NCBI GenBank assembly: GCA_027625915.1
Contig: JANTQA010000032.1
Coordinates: forward strand, 6,634,001-6,698,000
Direction of reading: 5' to 3'
DNA from: Anaeramoeba flamelloides
Taxonomy: Eukaryota; Metamonada; Anaeramoebidae
Length of the DNA stretch: 64,000 bases
Made by a program: the position numbers and the translations under genes. The notes below the pieces were generated by a model. That model was not told the DNA's origin, made no database searches, and was given only the letters and a program-made list of their open reading frames with translations. Shown here in pieces: positions 1-11,900 of this stretch. Numbering within the stretch: the first letter of the stretch is position 1; each line of letters begins with the position of its first letter.

Positions 1-160
1 ATTTGAATAAAATTCTTAAAAATTCACAGAAATAATTTCTTGAAAGAAAATATGCTTTTTTATATCACCAATAATAAATCTTTGAAAAGTATTTTTACTT
101 TTTTTTTAGTTTGTATTATGGATAGAAATATAGATCCCTGTTTTTCTATTTTTTTCGTTT

Positions 161-397
161 TACTGATAAAATGCAATTTATGTTTGGAAATTTTTACTTG
201 ATTTTCCTTTTTGAAATTTTTATGCTCAACTTTGAATAAGGCATTTTATGAAGTCAAGTGTTAAGAAACTCTGTAAAATTAGTTGTTCTTCAAAATATTC
301 TATGTCAGGGGATGTTTGATAAGAAACAGTTTAAAGATATATAAAAATGGAAATTGAATAAAAAAATTTTTGAAATATATTGGAATTTATCAGTATT
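161..397 (+). repeat. Dispersed repeat R1, copy 1
   Basis: About 235 bp that recurs in the same orientation at 20196-20432 with only scattered differences. The shared stretch runs from a 'tactgataaa' start through 'tttttacttgattttccttt' to 'aatttatcagtat'. No open frame, terminal inverted repeat or target duplication is obvious. The rest of 1-1019 is A/T-rich DNA in which I see no gene. Confidence 0.7.
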
Positions 398-1019
398 AAT
401 AAAATTGTTTTGTTTTTGTTTTTTTTTTTTCAATATTTTTTGTTATTATTTTTTTATTGAAAAAGATTGTCAAAAATTTGATTTTTAATTTTCTCTTTAT
501 GATATGTTTCTTTGTTTTGCTTTGTTTGATAAAAAAATTTGAAAAAGGAATTTTATAAGGTAATTTTTTAAAAAAAGGGATCTTTGTAAAATAAAAATAA
601 ATAGTAAATGGGGCAAGAAATTCAAGTAAACAAATTTGTTTGTGTTCATAGAAATTAAGAAGATAAAGTAGAAATTTCTTCAAAAATATAATTTGGTAGT
701 TTTTTTTTTTTTTCATTACCAAATTTCAACAAATTTATATGTAAATTGATATTTTAGTGTTTGATTTTCTAAAAAGAAAAGATTTGTTGAAATACACACC
801 TTTTCTTGTCTATTTTTTAGGGTCAATTTTTTGATTAAATTCAGTTGTTCGAAGATACACCTTTCTCAATCCATACCAAAATTAAATATAATCAAAAAAA
901 TGTTCAAAAAATTGAAAAAAGGAAAGACTCAACTCTGATTTACTTGGGTTCTGATCCTAAAAAGAGAATATATTTCTAAATTATAACCATTTTGTTCAAA
1001 AACTTTTCTTTGATATCTC

Positions 1020-1032
1020 AAAAAAAAAAAAA
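1020..1032 (-). terminator. RNA polymerase III terminator of tRNA-Leu
   Basis: A run of 13 A on the plus strand is a T-run on the minus strand, starting one base after the tRNA discriminator base. A T-run directly downstream is the usual Pol III stop signal. Confidence 0.75.
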
Positions 1033-1033
1033 T

Positions 1034-1112
1034 TGGTAATGACAGGATTCGAACCTGCGCTCCGAAGAAACAGTCCCTTAAACTGCCGCCTTAACCACTC
1101 GGCCACATTACC
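1034..1112 (-). tRNA. tRNA-Leu (anticodon AAG)
   Basis: Reverse-complement reading gives a full class II tRNA of 79 nt. The 7-bp acceptor stem pairs GGTAATG with CATTACC and ends in discriminator A. The D-arm/A-box reads TGGCCGAGTGG. The anticodon stem pairs GCAGT with ACTGT around the loop TTAAGGG, giving anticodon AAG for CUU leucine codons. A long variable arm contains TTCTTCGG, and the T-arm GCAGG-TTCGAAT-CCTGT includes the B-box. No intron is needed. The sequence layout closely parallels vertebrate tRNA-Leu(AAG), which supports a eukaryotic nuclear origin. Confidence 0.96.
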
Positions 1113-2547
1113 TTTCGATAAATGTCCAAAAATGTCTTATTGAATATAAGTAAAATAACTAATAGTAATTGAATTAAAGTTGAAAAACTTTCAGAGGATG
1201 AACACATCAAATAAAAAATCATTAACTCAACTAAATTAATTTAACCACATAAAATAAAAACAAACAAAAAAACAAATAAACGTCTTTCAAAATACAAATC
1301 TACTTTATGACAACAAACTAATAAAAATGAGATGTAAAAAACAAAAATAACAAATTATAAAAAACATTACAATTATATCTAAAATTTTTTATACAAAAAA
1401 ATAAATTTCTCTAATTTAGCATAATTAATATACTGATAAACAATATCAATAAAATCCAGTCTTTCAAATAACTTGTTATTTAACAACAAATTAAATTTGA
1501 AAAAGTAAAACGATTTTGTAATATTCTTAATATTAAAAAGTCAATGATTTAAAAAAGAAAAAAATGATCAAAAAAATCTTCGAGATTTAAAAAAGTGTGA
1601 AAGAGACCAACTTCAATCTTTATTGAGATTGTATACGAAAAAAATGTAAATTTTTCAATTACGTCTTTATTAATTTATTAGAAACTATCTTTCATAATAA
1701 TTGGCCCAATTAAAATCAAATTTTAAATAAAAATATTTTTAATAATTGAAGTTATCTATTATAATATAAAAATTTAGATTTTAATATTCAATACTATACT
1801 CAAGAGATATTTATTTTTTATCTAAAAATAAAAGAAAGAAAAATAAAAAAAACTGTTAAAAAAAATAGAGCCATTTATTTTTCTAAAGAAGCATTACATA
1901 AAAAATAGAAAATTTAAAAAAGTAAAAAAATCCATATATCGATTCTCCTTCCATTTGAATAAATAAATCTAATCTCTTTTATATATTTGAAACCAAATTT
2001 TTCATTAATTCATCTGTTACTTATTTCAAATTTTTCATTTTCATTTTTCATTTTAACAAAACACTGTTGAAAAAATAAAAAAGAGAAAAAATGATTTATT
2101 TGCAAACTTTTCAAAATGAGAGGAAATTTTTCAAAACAATAGAAAAGTAATTCATTATTCAAATGTAAGGTGGTCTATTTATTATGAAATTTAGTTTATT
2201 TATCATAAAATCACAAAATAATTTCGGAATTCAAAATAAATTAATTTAGTGAGTTTTGAATAATGTAACAATAATTAAAATCTCTTTTCAAAAATTGAAA
2301 AACAATATTAGAAAATCATTAACATTCAAATTACAAAATAAATTATTATTTATTTATTTAAGGAATAAAGAAAAAATCCAATGTTGTAATTAATATATCC
2401 TTGAAATAAAATAATCTGTTATTTGAATTAAAATATACATTATATATTAATGACAAAAAAAATTAATTACCCAATCACTATCATTTCAAATCTAGTCCTG
2501 TGAAATTAAGAAAATTGTTCACAATAAGGGGTATCAAGGGTTTTTAT
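1113..2547. other. Gene-free AT-rich interval
   Basis: I see no coding frame, RNA gene or clear repeat in this stretch; it is dominated by A- and T-runs upstream of the tRNA. Confidence 0.5.
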
Positions 2548-3945
2548 ATAATCTCCATTTCACTAATAAATGCCCAGGCAAAAATGTAAAATTAATTTAT
2601 TTTTCAGAATAAAAAAAAACTACAATTGTTTAGAAATAAGAGCAATAAAAAACTTTGGATTAATGAATCATAATCATATAAGAAATATCTGGAACAAACC
2701 AAGAATTAAAAAAAAAAATAAAAAAAAAAACTTACAAAAATTTTTGGGTACCTTCCATTGGAACATCTCTGTAAATTTTCTCAATTTCTTTACAGTCAGT
2801 GACATTTTAAGGCACCAACTGCTACGAAATTTAAGGGATAAAAAATCCCAAATTATGGCACAAATTCAAATTCTAGTAAAATAAATTGTAAAAAAAAAAT
2901 TACAATTGTTGTTCTTTATTTTGAGATTTTTTTTTGTCTTATATTTTGTTGAAAGTTTGTGCCTTAAAAGTGGAACTCACTGTAGGAAAATTAAAATTGT
3001 TTACAATAAGTTTTTTTAATTAGAAAAGTATCAATTTTAAGAGAAAATACAAACCCCAAATTTTATTAATGTTAATTTGGAGCTTGGTTGGATTTTTTTT
3101 TTCAAATTTACTTTTTAAAAAAAATAAAAAAAGTAAAAGAAAAACAATAAAAAAAAAAAGTAAAAATTTGAAAAATATTATCAAAAAAAAATAATTTTGA
3201 TTTAAAAATTAAAAATTTATTTTGAGTAGAATAATAAATTAAACTAATTGAATATGTTCCATTTATTCAATAAAACTCTGCCACTTTAACTGAAAAGGAG
3301 TTTATATATATATATATATTTATAAACTCTTTTTCAAAAATTTTGACTCAACTGAAATAATAAATTGAAAAAAAAAAATTATCCTTTAGTATTCAAGAAC
3401 AATTAATAACTAAATATGATTGGTAATTCGCTTTTAAGTCATTCTAAATGTATAAAAGCCTGATATATTAAAAAGTAAAAAAAAAAAAATAAAACCAAAA
3501 ACTAAAAAAAAGTTATTCACAATTTTTGAAATGAGTATTACAGATTTTTTATTACTTAACTTTCGCTGAAAAAAAGTTGAACAACAAGATTTTTTATGAA
3601 TAAAAAAATTCGTTTTAAAAGACACTACTTAGTCATAATTTTCTTAGTGATAATGTGTCTTTTGGAAGATCTCTTTTTTTTTTTACACATGATCTTTTTT
3701 TTAAAAAAAAAAAAAGCAAGAAAAAAAAAATTTGAAAAAAACAATTTGAAAAAGAAAAACTAAAGAAAAACAAAAATTAAAAAAAAATTTGAAAAAACAA
3801 AACTAAAATTTACAAAATTAGATAAAATGATACTGATCTAAAAATTTGAGAATATTTTTTTGATAATAATCTGGAATAAACCCTCAAAACAGACTTCCAT
3901 TAAAATTAAAAAATGAGTTAAAATTTTTGAAAAATAGTTTATATA
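2548..3945 (+). repeat. Dispersed repeat R3, longest copy
   Basis: The longest copy of a repeat family seen at least four times. Its first half (about 2548-3260) matches 32594-33130 in the same orientation. Its second half (about 3290-3945) matches 46955-47575 in inverted orientation. Pieces also occur at about 28440-28690 and 30410-30600. Matching landmarks include 'tagtattcaagaacaatta', 'cttttaagtcattctaaat' and 'aatctggaataaaccctca'. No coding capacity is seen. The copy is split by the MITE at 2793-2982. Confidence 0.6.
2793..2982. mobile_element. Palindromic MITE family B, copy 1 (TA-flanked)
   Basis: A 190-bp element that is almost one long inverted repeat. It begins CAGTCAGTGACATTTTAAGG and ends with the inverted counterpart ...CTCACTG, flanked on both sides by TA (2791-2792 and 2983-2984). 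TA duplication and a CAGT-type end are typical of Tc1/mariner-derived MITEs. It sits inside repeat R3. The related R3 copy near 32830 lacks it and acts as a paralogous empty site. No protein is encoded. Confidence 0.8.
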
Positions 3946-4004
3946 TATTTATATATACCCTGCATAATGATGACCCAACTCAAACTTTATTTAACTGTCC
4001 ATTA

Positions 4005-4200
4005 CAGTCAGTTTCACTTTTAAGGCACAAACTTTCTACGAAATTTAAGGCACAAAAAAATCTCAAATTAAGGCACAAAATTTGCAATTTTTTTTTTACA
4101 ATTTATTTTTACTAGAATTTGAATTTTGTGCTTTAATTTGAGATTTTTTTTGTGCCTTAAATTTCGTTGAAAGTTTGTGCCTTAAAAGTGAAACTGACTG
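4005..4200. mobile_element. Palindromic MITE family B, copy 2 (TA-flanked)
   Basis: A 196-bp near-perfect palindrome. The left arm starts CAGTCAGTTTCACTTTTAAG and the right arm ends with its inverse, ...GAAACTGACTG. The flanks are TA at 4003-4004 and 4201-4202. The left arm carries three direct repeats of TAAGGCACAAA, and partly degenerate mirror copies lie in the right arm. No transposase is present; a Tc1/mariner-type enzyme in trans is inferred from the TA duplication. Confidence 0.85.
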
Positions 4201-4206
4201 TAAGGA

Positions 4207-5931
4207 AGAGAAATTGGTTTAATCGAACAGACGATACCTATAGTAACACAGCCCATACCAAACATAACCATACTTTGGTAAACACATGTACTTAATCTAA
4301 CAACTAAAATCCTCAAAATTTACTTCAAATTCTCTTGAGATTGGGTTTTAAGTAGAAAAATTCAAAAAAAAATATTATTTCTGAAAGTAAAATTGCCATT
4401 TTGCAGTTAAACTGGGTATATTGGCACTCTGGTTCCTAAGAAGTTGATCAAAAAGTGTTTTTTACATGGTTAAAAAATTTTCAGGTCGTTGACATTGATG
4501 TTTTTTTTCATCAAGATTTCAAGACACTTTTATATCATTTCGATATTGTTGATAATTGAAGTTATATTTTTCATGTATAATCTTGTCGATGCAAATAATG
4601 TCTCTATTAACTTTGCGAAAAAGAAACGAATATAAGTTAATTGTACCTTAAGTCTATTCAAAAAAATCAAGTGAAAAAAGAAATCAGAACGGAATAACAA
4701 ACAATTTTTGCAAAACCTTCGAAAATAAAAAAAAAACTATTTTTATTTGAAAAGATTGCCCAATACTTTGAAATTGTAATTCAGAAAGTACACAATGAAT
4801 CGGATATATTGTAGAGACTCAATTGTGGCATTGTGAATTATTATTTGCTTTAAATGAAGAATATATTTTCCAAATAATTTGTGGAAAACAATTTTTTGAT
4901 AAAAAGAAAAGATAAAAAAAACCTCAAATCATTTCACAAGTTTTTGATCGTTAAAAAATTAAATCAAAAACTAATAATTTTACAATTGTCAACACTCAAC
5001 TCTTCCAATTGTTTTATTGACTTTTGAAATTCTGAAAAATTTTGAGAAGATCTTTGCTTTGAAAAAACAAATTGAATAAAAAACTGTTTTTTGTTTTCAG
5101 TCTCGTAAAAAATTATTGCTTATTTTAACTTATTTTTCTTTTACTCAAAAGCATTTTCAAATAAGGAGGTTTTTATTTGAGAAATCTTTTAAGAACAGGA
5201 AAATGAAAAGTATATGTAAATTTTTTCCCTTATATGTAACAAAAACTCTTCATAAAGTTTTTTGTTAAAAACCTTTTAGGTAACTTGATTTAAACTCTTT
5301 AACAAATTCATAAAGACTCACAGTTTTTCGACTCTCTCCTTTTTATCATTATTTCACAAATAATAAGTTATTTATCGTTAGACAAAACCTAAAACCATAA
5401 TCAAGATTCCCATATAATTCAAAAGGCAACAAGAAAGATTTGTTTTATTGTACACTTAGTATTATTTCCCTTTGTTTGCCCAGTCAAAATTAAACATGAT
5501 GAGTGATCAATTTTTCAGTCTTTAAAAGTCAAAATAAAACACAATTAGCTATCAACTTTAATTCATTTAAAACAAAATCAAATAACTGTTCGACTGTAAT
5601 CAAAAATGAAATTTACTTTCTCCAAAATGAAAAATACAGAACACACAGAAGTATACAACCAAAAAGAAAACTGTTTTTCGTTCCAAACACAATTCATTTG
5701 ACATTTTTACAAAATAAGAAAGGAAAAAAAAATTAATAATTCGAAAAAATCAAAAATTTGTTTTGTTCAATCAAGAAAATATTCAAAAAAGGTTATTTGT
5801 TTATTTCAACTTTATTAATGGTTTAAAGTCAATTATCTCACCAAAATAAAAAGTCGAATTGACTATTTCATTTTTTTAAACAACAACCCTTTGACAATTT
5901 CAAATATAATAAAATTAGATCAAAGGAAAAT
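4207..5931. other. Gene-free interval upstream of the hydrogenase gene
   Basis: No convincing exon, RNA gene or repeat was recognised. The last part must contain the promoter and 5' UTR of the hydrogenase gene, but I cannot point to a core promoter motif. The frame of the chosen ATG is open back to about 5863 without another ATG. Confidence 0.4.
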
Positions 5932-8900
5932 ATGTCTGGTCAAAATCAAGTACCACCTTTGAAATCAAATTTCTCTTCTCCAAAAAAAAACCGAAAAAAA
6001 AAAGAAACAAACAATAATGTTAAAAATTTTTTCCCGTTTTTTCAAATTCTAAAATTTACATAAAAATAAACCCTATTTTCAAAAGGTACCCACAATTGAT
6101 CCAATTTTTTCGCTTAAAGGCCATACTGAGAATCTCACCTGTATTGCCTGTACACCCAAGAACTGCTACACGGCTTCTGTGGACAACACTGTTCGCAATT
6201 GGTCTTTAGACAACGGCCGTTGCGAATCACAATTTTCCCCATACAAAAGCCAAGTCAGCGCTCTGGCATACTTACGTGGTTCGCTTTTTACGAGCAATGA
6301 GCGAGGAGTTTTGAAAAGTTGGGATCCATCAACAAATGAGTGTATCCATACACTCAAGGGGCACAGAGGAAGGGTTACCGTTTTCGAAGTTGACGAAAAG
6401 TCAAGACTGTTTTCAGGATCCACAGATTCACAAATTATCCTATGGGACATTCTTGGTAAAATATTTTTTTGAATAAATGATCGCCTTCTCTTGGTTCTCT
6501 TTTAAGCAACTAACTAAAAATTCCTCTTTACTATGATAACATAAAAAAACATAACAAAACTTCACAAAACAATTAATTTTTCGACATTTATTTAGATGGC
6601 ACTGACGCTCAAAATTTTTCGGGACATACAGACTATATCACAGCTTTGAAGTCAAACCCAAAGGACAACATTCTCTATTCTTGTTCAGTTGACAAAGAAG
6701 CCTATGGCTGGGATATTTCTGTAAACATTTTTAATTTTATTCCTGTTTATTTATTTTTTTCCCAAGACACAAACAAACAGTCAGTAGCACTCTTCAATTT
6801 TTTAGATTTGTTAAATCAGTAAAAACCCTCAAAAAAAAAACAGAAAAATAAGAAAAGTCCGTTTACGGTTTTTAATTATTCAAATTATCTGTAAAAAAAA
6901 ATATTTAGTTTTTTTCTACTTTATTTGGGAATAAGTGAAACTGTTCTTTATTTTTGTTTTTTTAAGCGAACTTTTTCTACTTGATACATATTTATGCTTT
7001 AGTTCAAAGAAAAACACTTCAGTTACTAAATAAAAAACAAGTAAATCATTGGTGATTGTAAAAACCCGAATTACCTGACGAATAATTATAATAAAAATAG
7101 ATATTTTTAAATAAAAACAAGTTGATTACAGATTTTTTTCCCTTTTTTGCCTTATTGGAATGATACTATGCTTGGTGAACCAACCAAAACAAAGAAGAGT
7201 AATATTCTTATTTTTAGATTCGATGAGAAAAACTTTTCTCCTCATGTACAAATTTTTTTTACTATTCTTGTTAATGTGAGACATTTGTCATTCTGTCATT
7301 AAAAACAAAAAAGAATTAATCTGTAAAAACAAGAGACAAAAAGGTTATTGGGATGAAAACGAGCTCACTAAAGTGAATTTAAGTTCTTGAAATCACAATA
7401 TTTGTGTTTCATGAAAAAAGAAAAAATAAAAGTGAGATGAAAATTTTTCCCTTTCAAAGTGGCAAAATTCAAAATGCATTCTGTGTATACATTAGAAATA
7501 CTGTACGTTCATTTGGTTAAGTAACGAGAAATAAAAAAAAATCTTCGATTGAATTTTAGTTCAAATTTTAAAAAATTTTTGTGAAATCTTAAAATTTACA
7601 AAACCAAAGTATAAATCTGCTTACTACAAGACCAAACTCACTTTTAAAAGCTATTGATAGAAAGTAATTATGTTTTTAAAAGTGTGATCCATTTTTTCTT
7701 ATTATTGAAAAGTTCAAAATCCAACATATTTTTGAATTATTTAAAAAAAAATATTTTTCTTTGTTGAAGTTGGAAATCCTTAATAAATGTATAGGAAATG
7801 TACAAAAATAAACTTTAAAAATGAAACCATTAATTTTTGGAAAACCCAATATAAAAAATATATAGTAGGCAAAAAAATACACTGTCATGAAAAAAATACT
7901 GGACAAGATTTTTAATTGTGAGTATTAGTAAAATTTTTGAGTAATTGCTTTTATTTTAAATCAAATCCTTTTTATAAATAAACAAATATTGTATGAAACT
8001 AGTAATAAACCCACTAAAAATTCACCAAAGTAAGGTGTCTCTAGAATACGCATTTAATTGTTTGATAGCCTAAGTAGATCAACTTTTTTTGAAAAACTAA
8101 TTGGGTTTTATCAAGGTTTATAAGAGTTTGGAAATTGATATTTTTTATTCTTGTTTTTTGGATCGATTGAATTGTTTTTTAAACAAGTGTGATTTCTTTA
8201 ATCATCATACTAATTAATGAATGAGTTATAATTTTAAAAATTTGATTCTTAAAAGCAGAATTTGATTTTAAATAAAAGAAATTCTTAACAATTTTCCTAA
8301 TATTCACTATTAAAAATCTTTTCAGGTATTTTTTTCACTACTTTACTTAATTTCTAAAAAAATTACAACAATTATTATAAACTTGTAAAAAAAATAATTT
8401 CGTTGATTCTAAGAACAGTTAGAATCAATTTTTTCTCTGGATTGAATAAAAAAATACCAGAAAAAAAATCAACGATTAAGATCAAAATAACTCCCAAAAT
8501 ATTACTTTTTTAAAAACCTATAAAATTCAACACATAACAAAAAGAAATATTTTTTAATTTGATTATTTTTAAATAATAATTAAACACCCAACCTTAGAGT
8601 ATTTTAGTGATTTCTTAATAAACCAAACATTAAAAGTATCAAAACTATTTTATTATTTCTCACTGTTTTAAATAGTTTCAAAGAAATAGTATTAAATCAA
8701 ATTAATTAATTCTAATAAAAAATAATAATAGATATTACCAAATATTTTGATTTTAATACAAACAGTTCCTTGTTTATAATCTTGATATTTGAAAAAAAAA
8801 AAAATACCAAAAATTTTAAATTTCAAGAAATTTGATAAATCATTGAAAATAAAATAAATGAACAATTTTTTCTGAACCTCAAGGATTCAATATTTGATTG

Positions 8901-11900
8901 ATTTTTCTTGAATTTTTAAATAAGATTAAATTTGAAAAGTAATTTGTTCATCCAGACTTTCAGAAATTACTAAAAGTGAGATTCACATAAAAATCAAAAA
9001 TATATTGAAAAATTTTCTTTTTCTGTTTTTTAATCCAAAAAGCCAAACAAAAAAGGATCAGAAATTTTAACTGAAAATTTAAACTAAAAATGAACTCTTT
9101 TAAAAATGATAACTCATTTCTCTAAAAGTTGAAAAATGAGTTTTTTATCAATTTTAATGGTATTCTTGTACAAAGAAGTAATCTATTACCTATAATAAAA
9201 AAATTAATTAAGATTTACAAGTTACTTACCGTGAAAACTAACTTTTAACTTCAGTATAAAATCCTAAAATAAATTATTTTGGTAAAAAAGTAGTTTTTTT
9301 AACACTAAAATCAATATTTGTTATTTCAATAAATAATTTGTTCAATTTTCATAAAAAATAATATAAAAAAAAAAAACAATTAAAATATTAATTCTAAGAA
9401 AATTATAATTTTGTTTAATATTTTTTTTGGGTAAAGATCAAAATTTTCATACTCTGAATAATTTTTTTCAAATGAATTAAATATATTTCAAATTCTTATA
9501 ACGAGTATAATTACTTTTTTTTTTTTAATTAAAAATCCCAATTTGGTAATATATTCAATAAAAATTCTTCTTCATCCCATTCTCTTAAGCAATTAGCCTA
9601 TAAAAACATTAAAAACAAAACAAACAATAAAAATAATTATCACTAAAATTAATTCAAGTCTTCACAACAACCAAAAATAAATATTGATTAATAAAGGGTA
9701 TCAATAATCGATATAATATTATATTATATCAATTTAACTAAAAAAATTTATTTCATAATACATGTTTTTCATATATTTATATAAATATTTCATTTTTTTG
9801 AGATCTCTTGAAAAACCCAACTTTTTCTTAGATTTTAATCAATCAGAACTAACTGTTTTATGTAAGTTAAAACATTTTAAAAATTTTGATTGTTAACTTC
9901 TATACAAAAATGAATTATTCAAATCATTTCATTCTCAAAATAAATTAATATTTTAATAAATATAAGAGTGGGATATCAAAGTATTTATATATTAACATAC
10001 CATTTAAAAACAATGAAAAAAATTAGCATGAAAAAAATAAATAAAAAGTATTTATTTTTTGATTTTATCTTTGAAATTTGATACAATTACTTCATCTTAA
10101 CTCAATTTTATTATTTATTCAAAAAGGGTTAAACTTATGTTTGAAAAATTTTTGAACAACATATTACTTCCTATTTCGAAAGAATTCCCAAAATGAATTT
10201 TAAAATTCGTTTTTCATTTAATTCAATTAATTCTAGTTTTGGTTCAGAATATCAGAAAATTTTTTGAATTCTTCTTCAGAAATAAAGTTTTTTTTATTTT
10301 TTTATTATTAAAGATGTGTAAATTACACTCTATATGTCCTTTTACTTAAATTTCCTCAAAGATAATTTAAGGATAAAATCCTAGATTTCATTATTGTTCA
10401 ATGGTCATACATACTCTAAATTTTTTTTTATGTTTAAAAACCAAAAACAAAAAATTGAAAAGTAAAAAGGAAATAAGAAAAAAAAAAAAAGAAAATTAAA
10501 AAGGGTTTATTAGAAGCAATTGACTAAATATCAAAAAAAAAACAAAAGCTAAATTTAATTAAGAAAACCTAAAGATCATTATAAACAGGATACTTTTGTT
10601 TGATTTAATTTAATAATTGATCATGAATGTTCATTTTGGGATCGTTATTTAATTATTTTAATTTCTTATTTCTTTTTTTGATCTGATTTTTTTTTTAACT
10701 TTTAGAAATTTTTAGCCTTTGCTTTTTGGTTTTTATTTTCAAGTTATTCATACTTTTGATGTTTCAGTGTCTCAGTATTAGAAAGTAGCCACATCTTCTT
10801 TTTCTTTTGCAACTCTTTTCCCCAATATAAAGAAGATTCATCCAGGGAAAAAGTGGAATAAAGGTTTATTTGATGTATGTGCTTGATTTTATAATTGTTT
10901 ATTTTTGATTTAATTGAAAAACTCAAAATTATTCAGAATTATATTTAAAATTTTTCATCAAATTTTCTTTTATATTGAGCTGAACCTTTCAAATTGTTTT
11001 TTGATTTCGAGAATTCAACCCCTTTACTTTAATCTTTGAAACAATATTCTTTTATTTAGATATAGTTTGATAAAATATTTGTAAAAAGAATTTTATAAGT
11101 AAATTTTTAAAAATAATTTTGCAAAAAATAATAAATCCATAAGAGACGAGAAATAAAAGATAATTAATTATTTGGATTCTTTCCAAATTACTCTTAATTG
11201 TAAAATAAAAAGATCAAAATTTTCATTCAGTTTTTTAAAAACATCAAATTCCAAGAATTAAAAAAAAATATCAAAGCTCCTCAATTCTAAAACAATAAAT
11301 TAATAATTTTTAAAATAATGAGATTTTAAAATATGAAATTTTTCATGATTTATTAAAATCTTTTTTTGGAAAGCTGAATTAAAATTTTGTTCAATTTATT
11401 ATTCAATAAATAGTCAGAAGTTTAAGAAAAAAAAATCATTGGCAATATACTTTTATAAAAAATTTTTTTTTTAATTCTTAATTTATACGAATTTATTTGA
11501 AAAGTTGATCTTTCTTATTTGGCTCTCAAAAAGAACAATTTTATTCAAAGACACACCTTCTTTGTTTATTTTTTTTTGGTTTAATCAAGGATTAATTTGA
11601 ATCATTCACATAAACACATTTCTAGATCCAAAATACAATTTTAATATAAGCAAAAATTTAAGAAAAAAAATAATGATCAAAAAATTGAAAAATTTCAAGA
11701 TTAAGCTCTGGTTTACTTTGAGCCCGTTTTCTTTTCCCAAATAGAGAATATAATGGCATTTTGGTTTCAAAGTTTCAATATTCCATGACACACAAAAAAT
11801 ATTTTTTCAATTAATGCTTTTTAAATTAAAATTTTTCAAAATGCGAAAATGTACGTACTTACTTCAAATATATTTTTGTATATCATTTTGTAGATCTTCG

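Noticed and set aside
396-722. Lys/Phe-rich minus-strand frame
   Set aside because: Composition is that of random A/T-rich DNA; no splice or family support.
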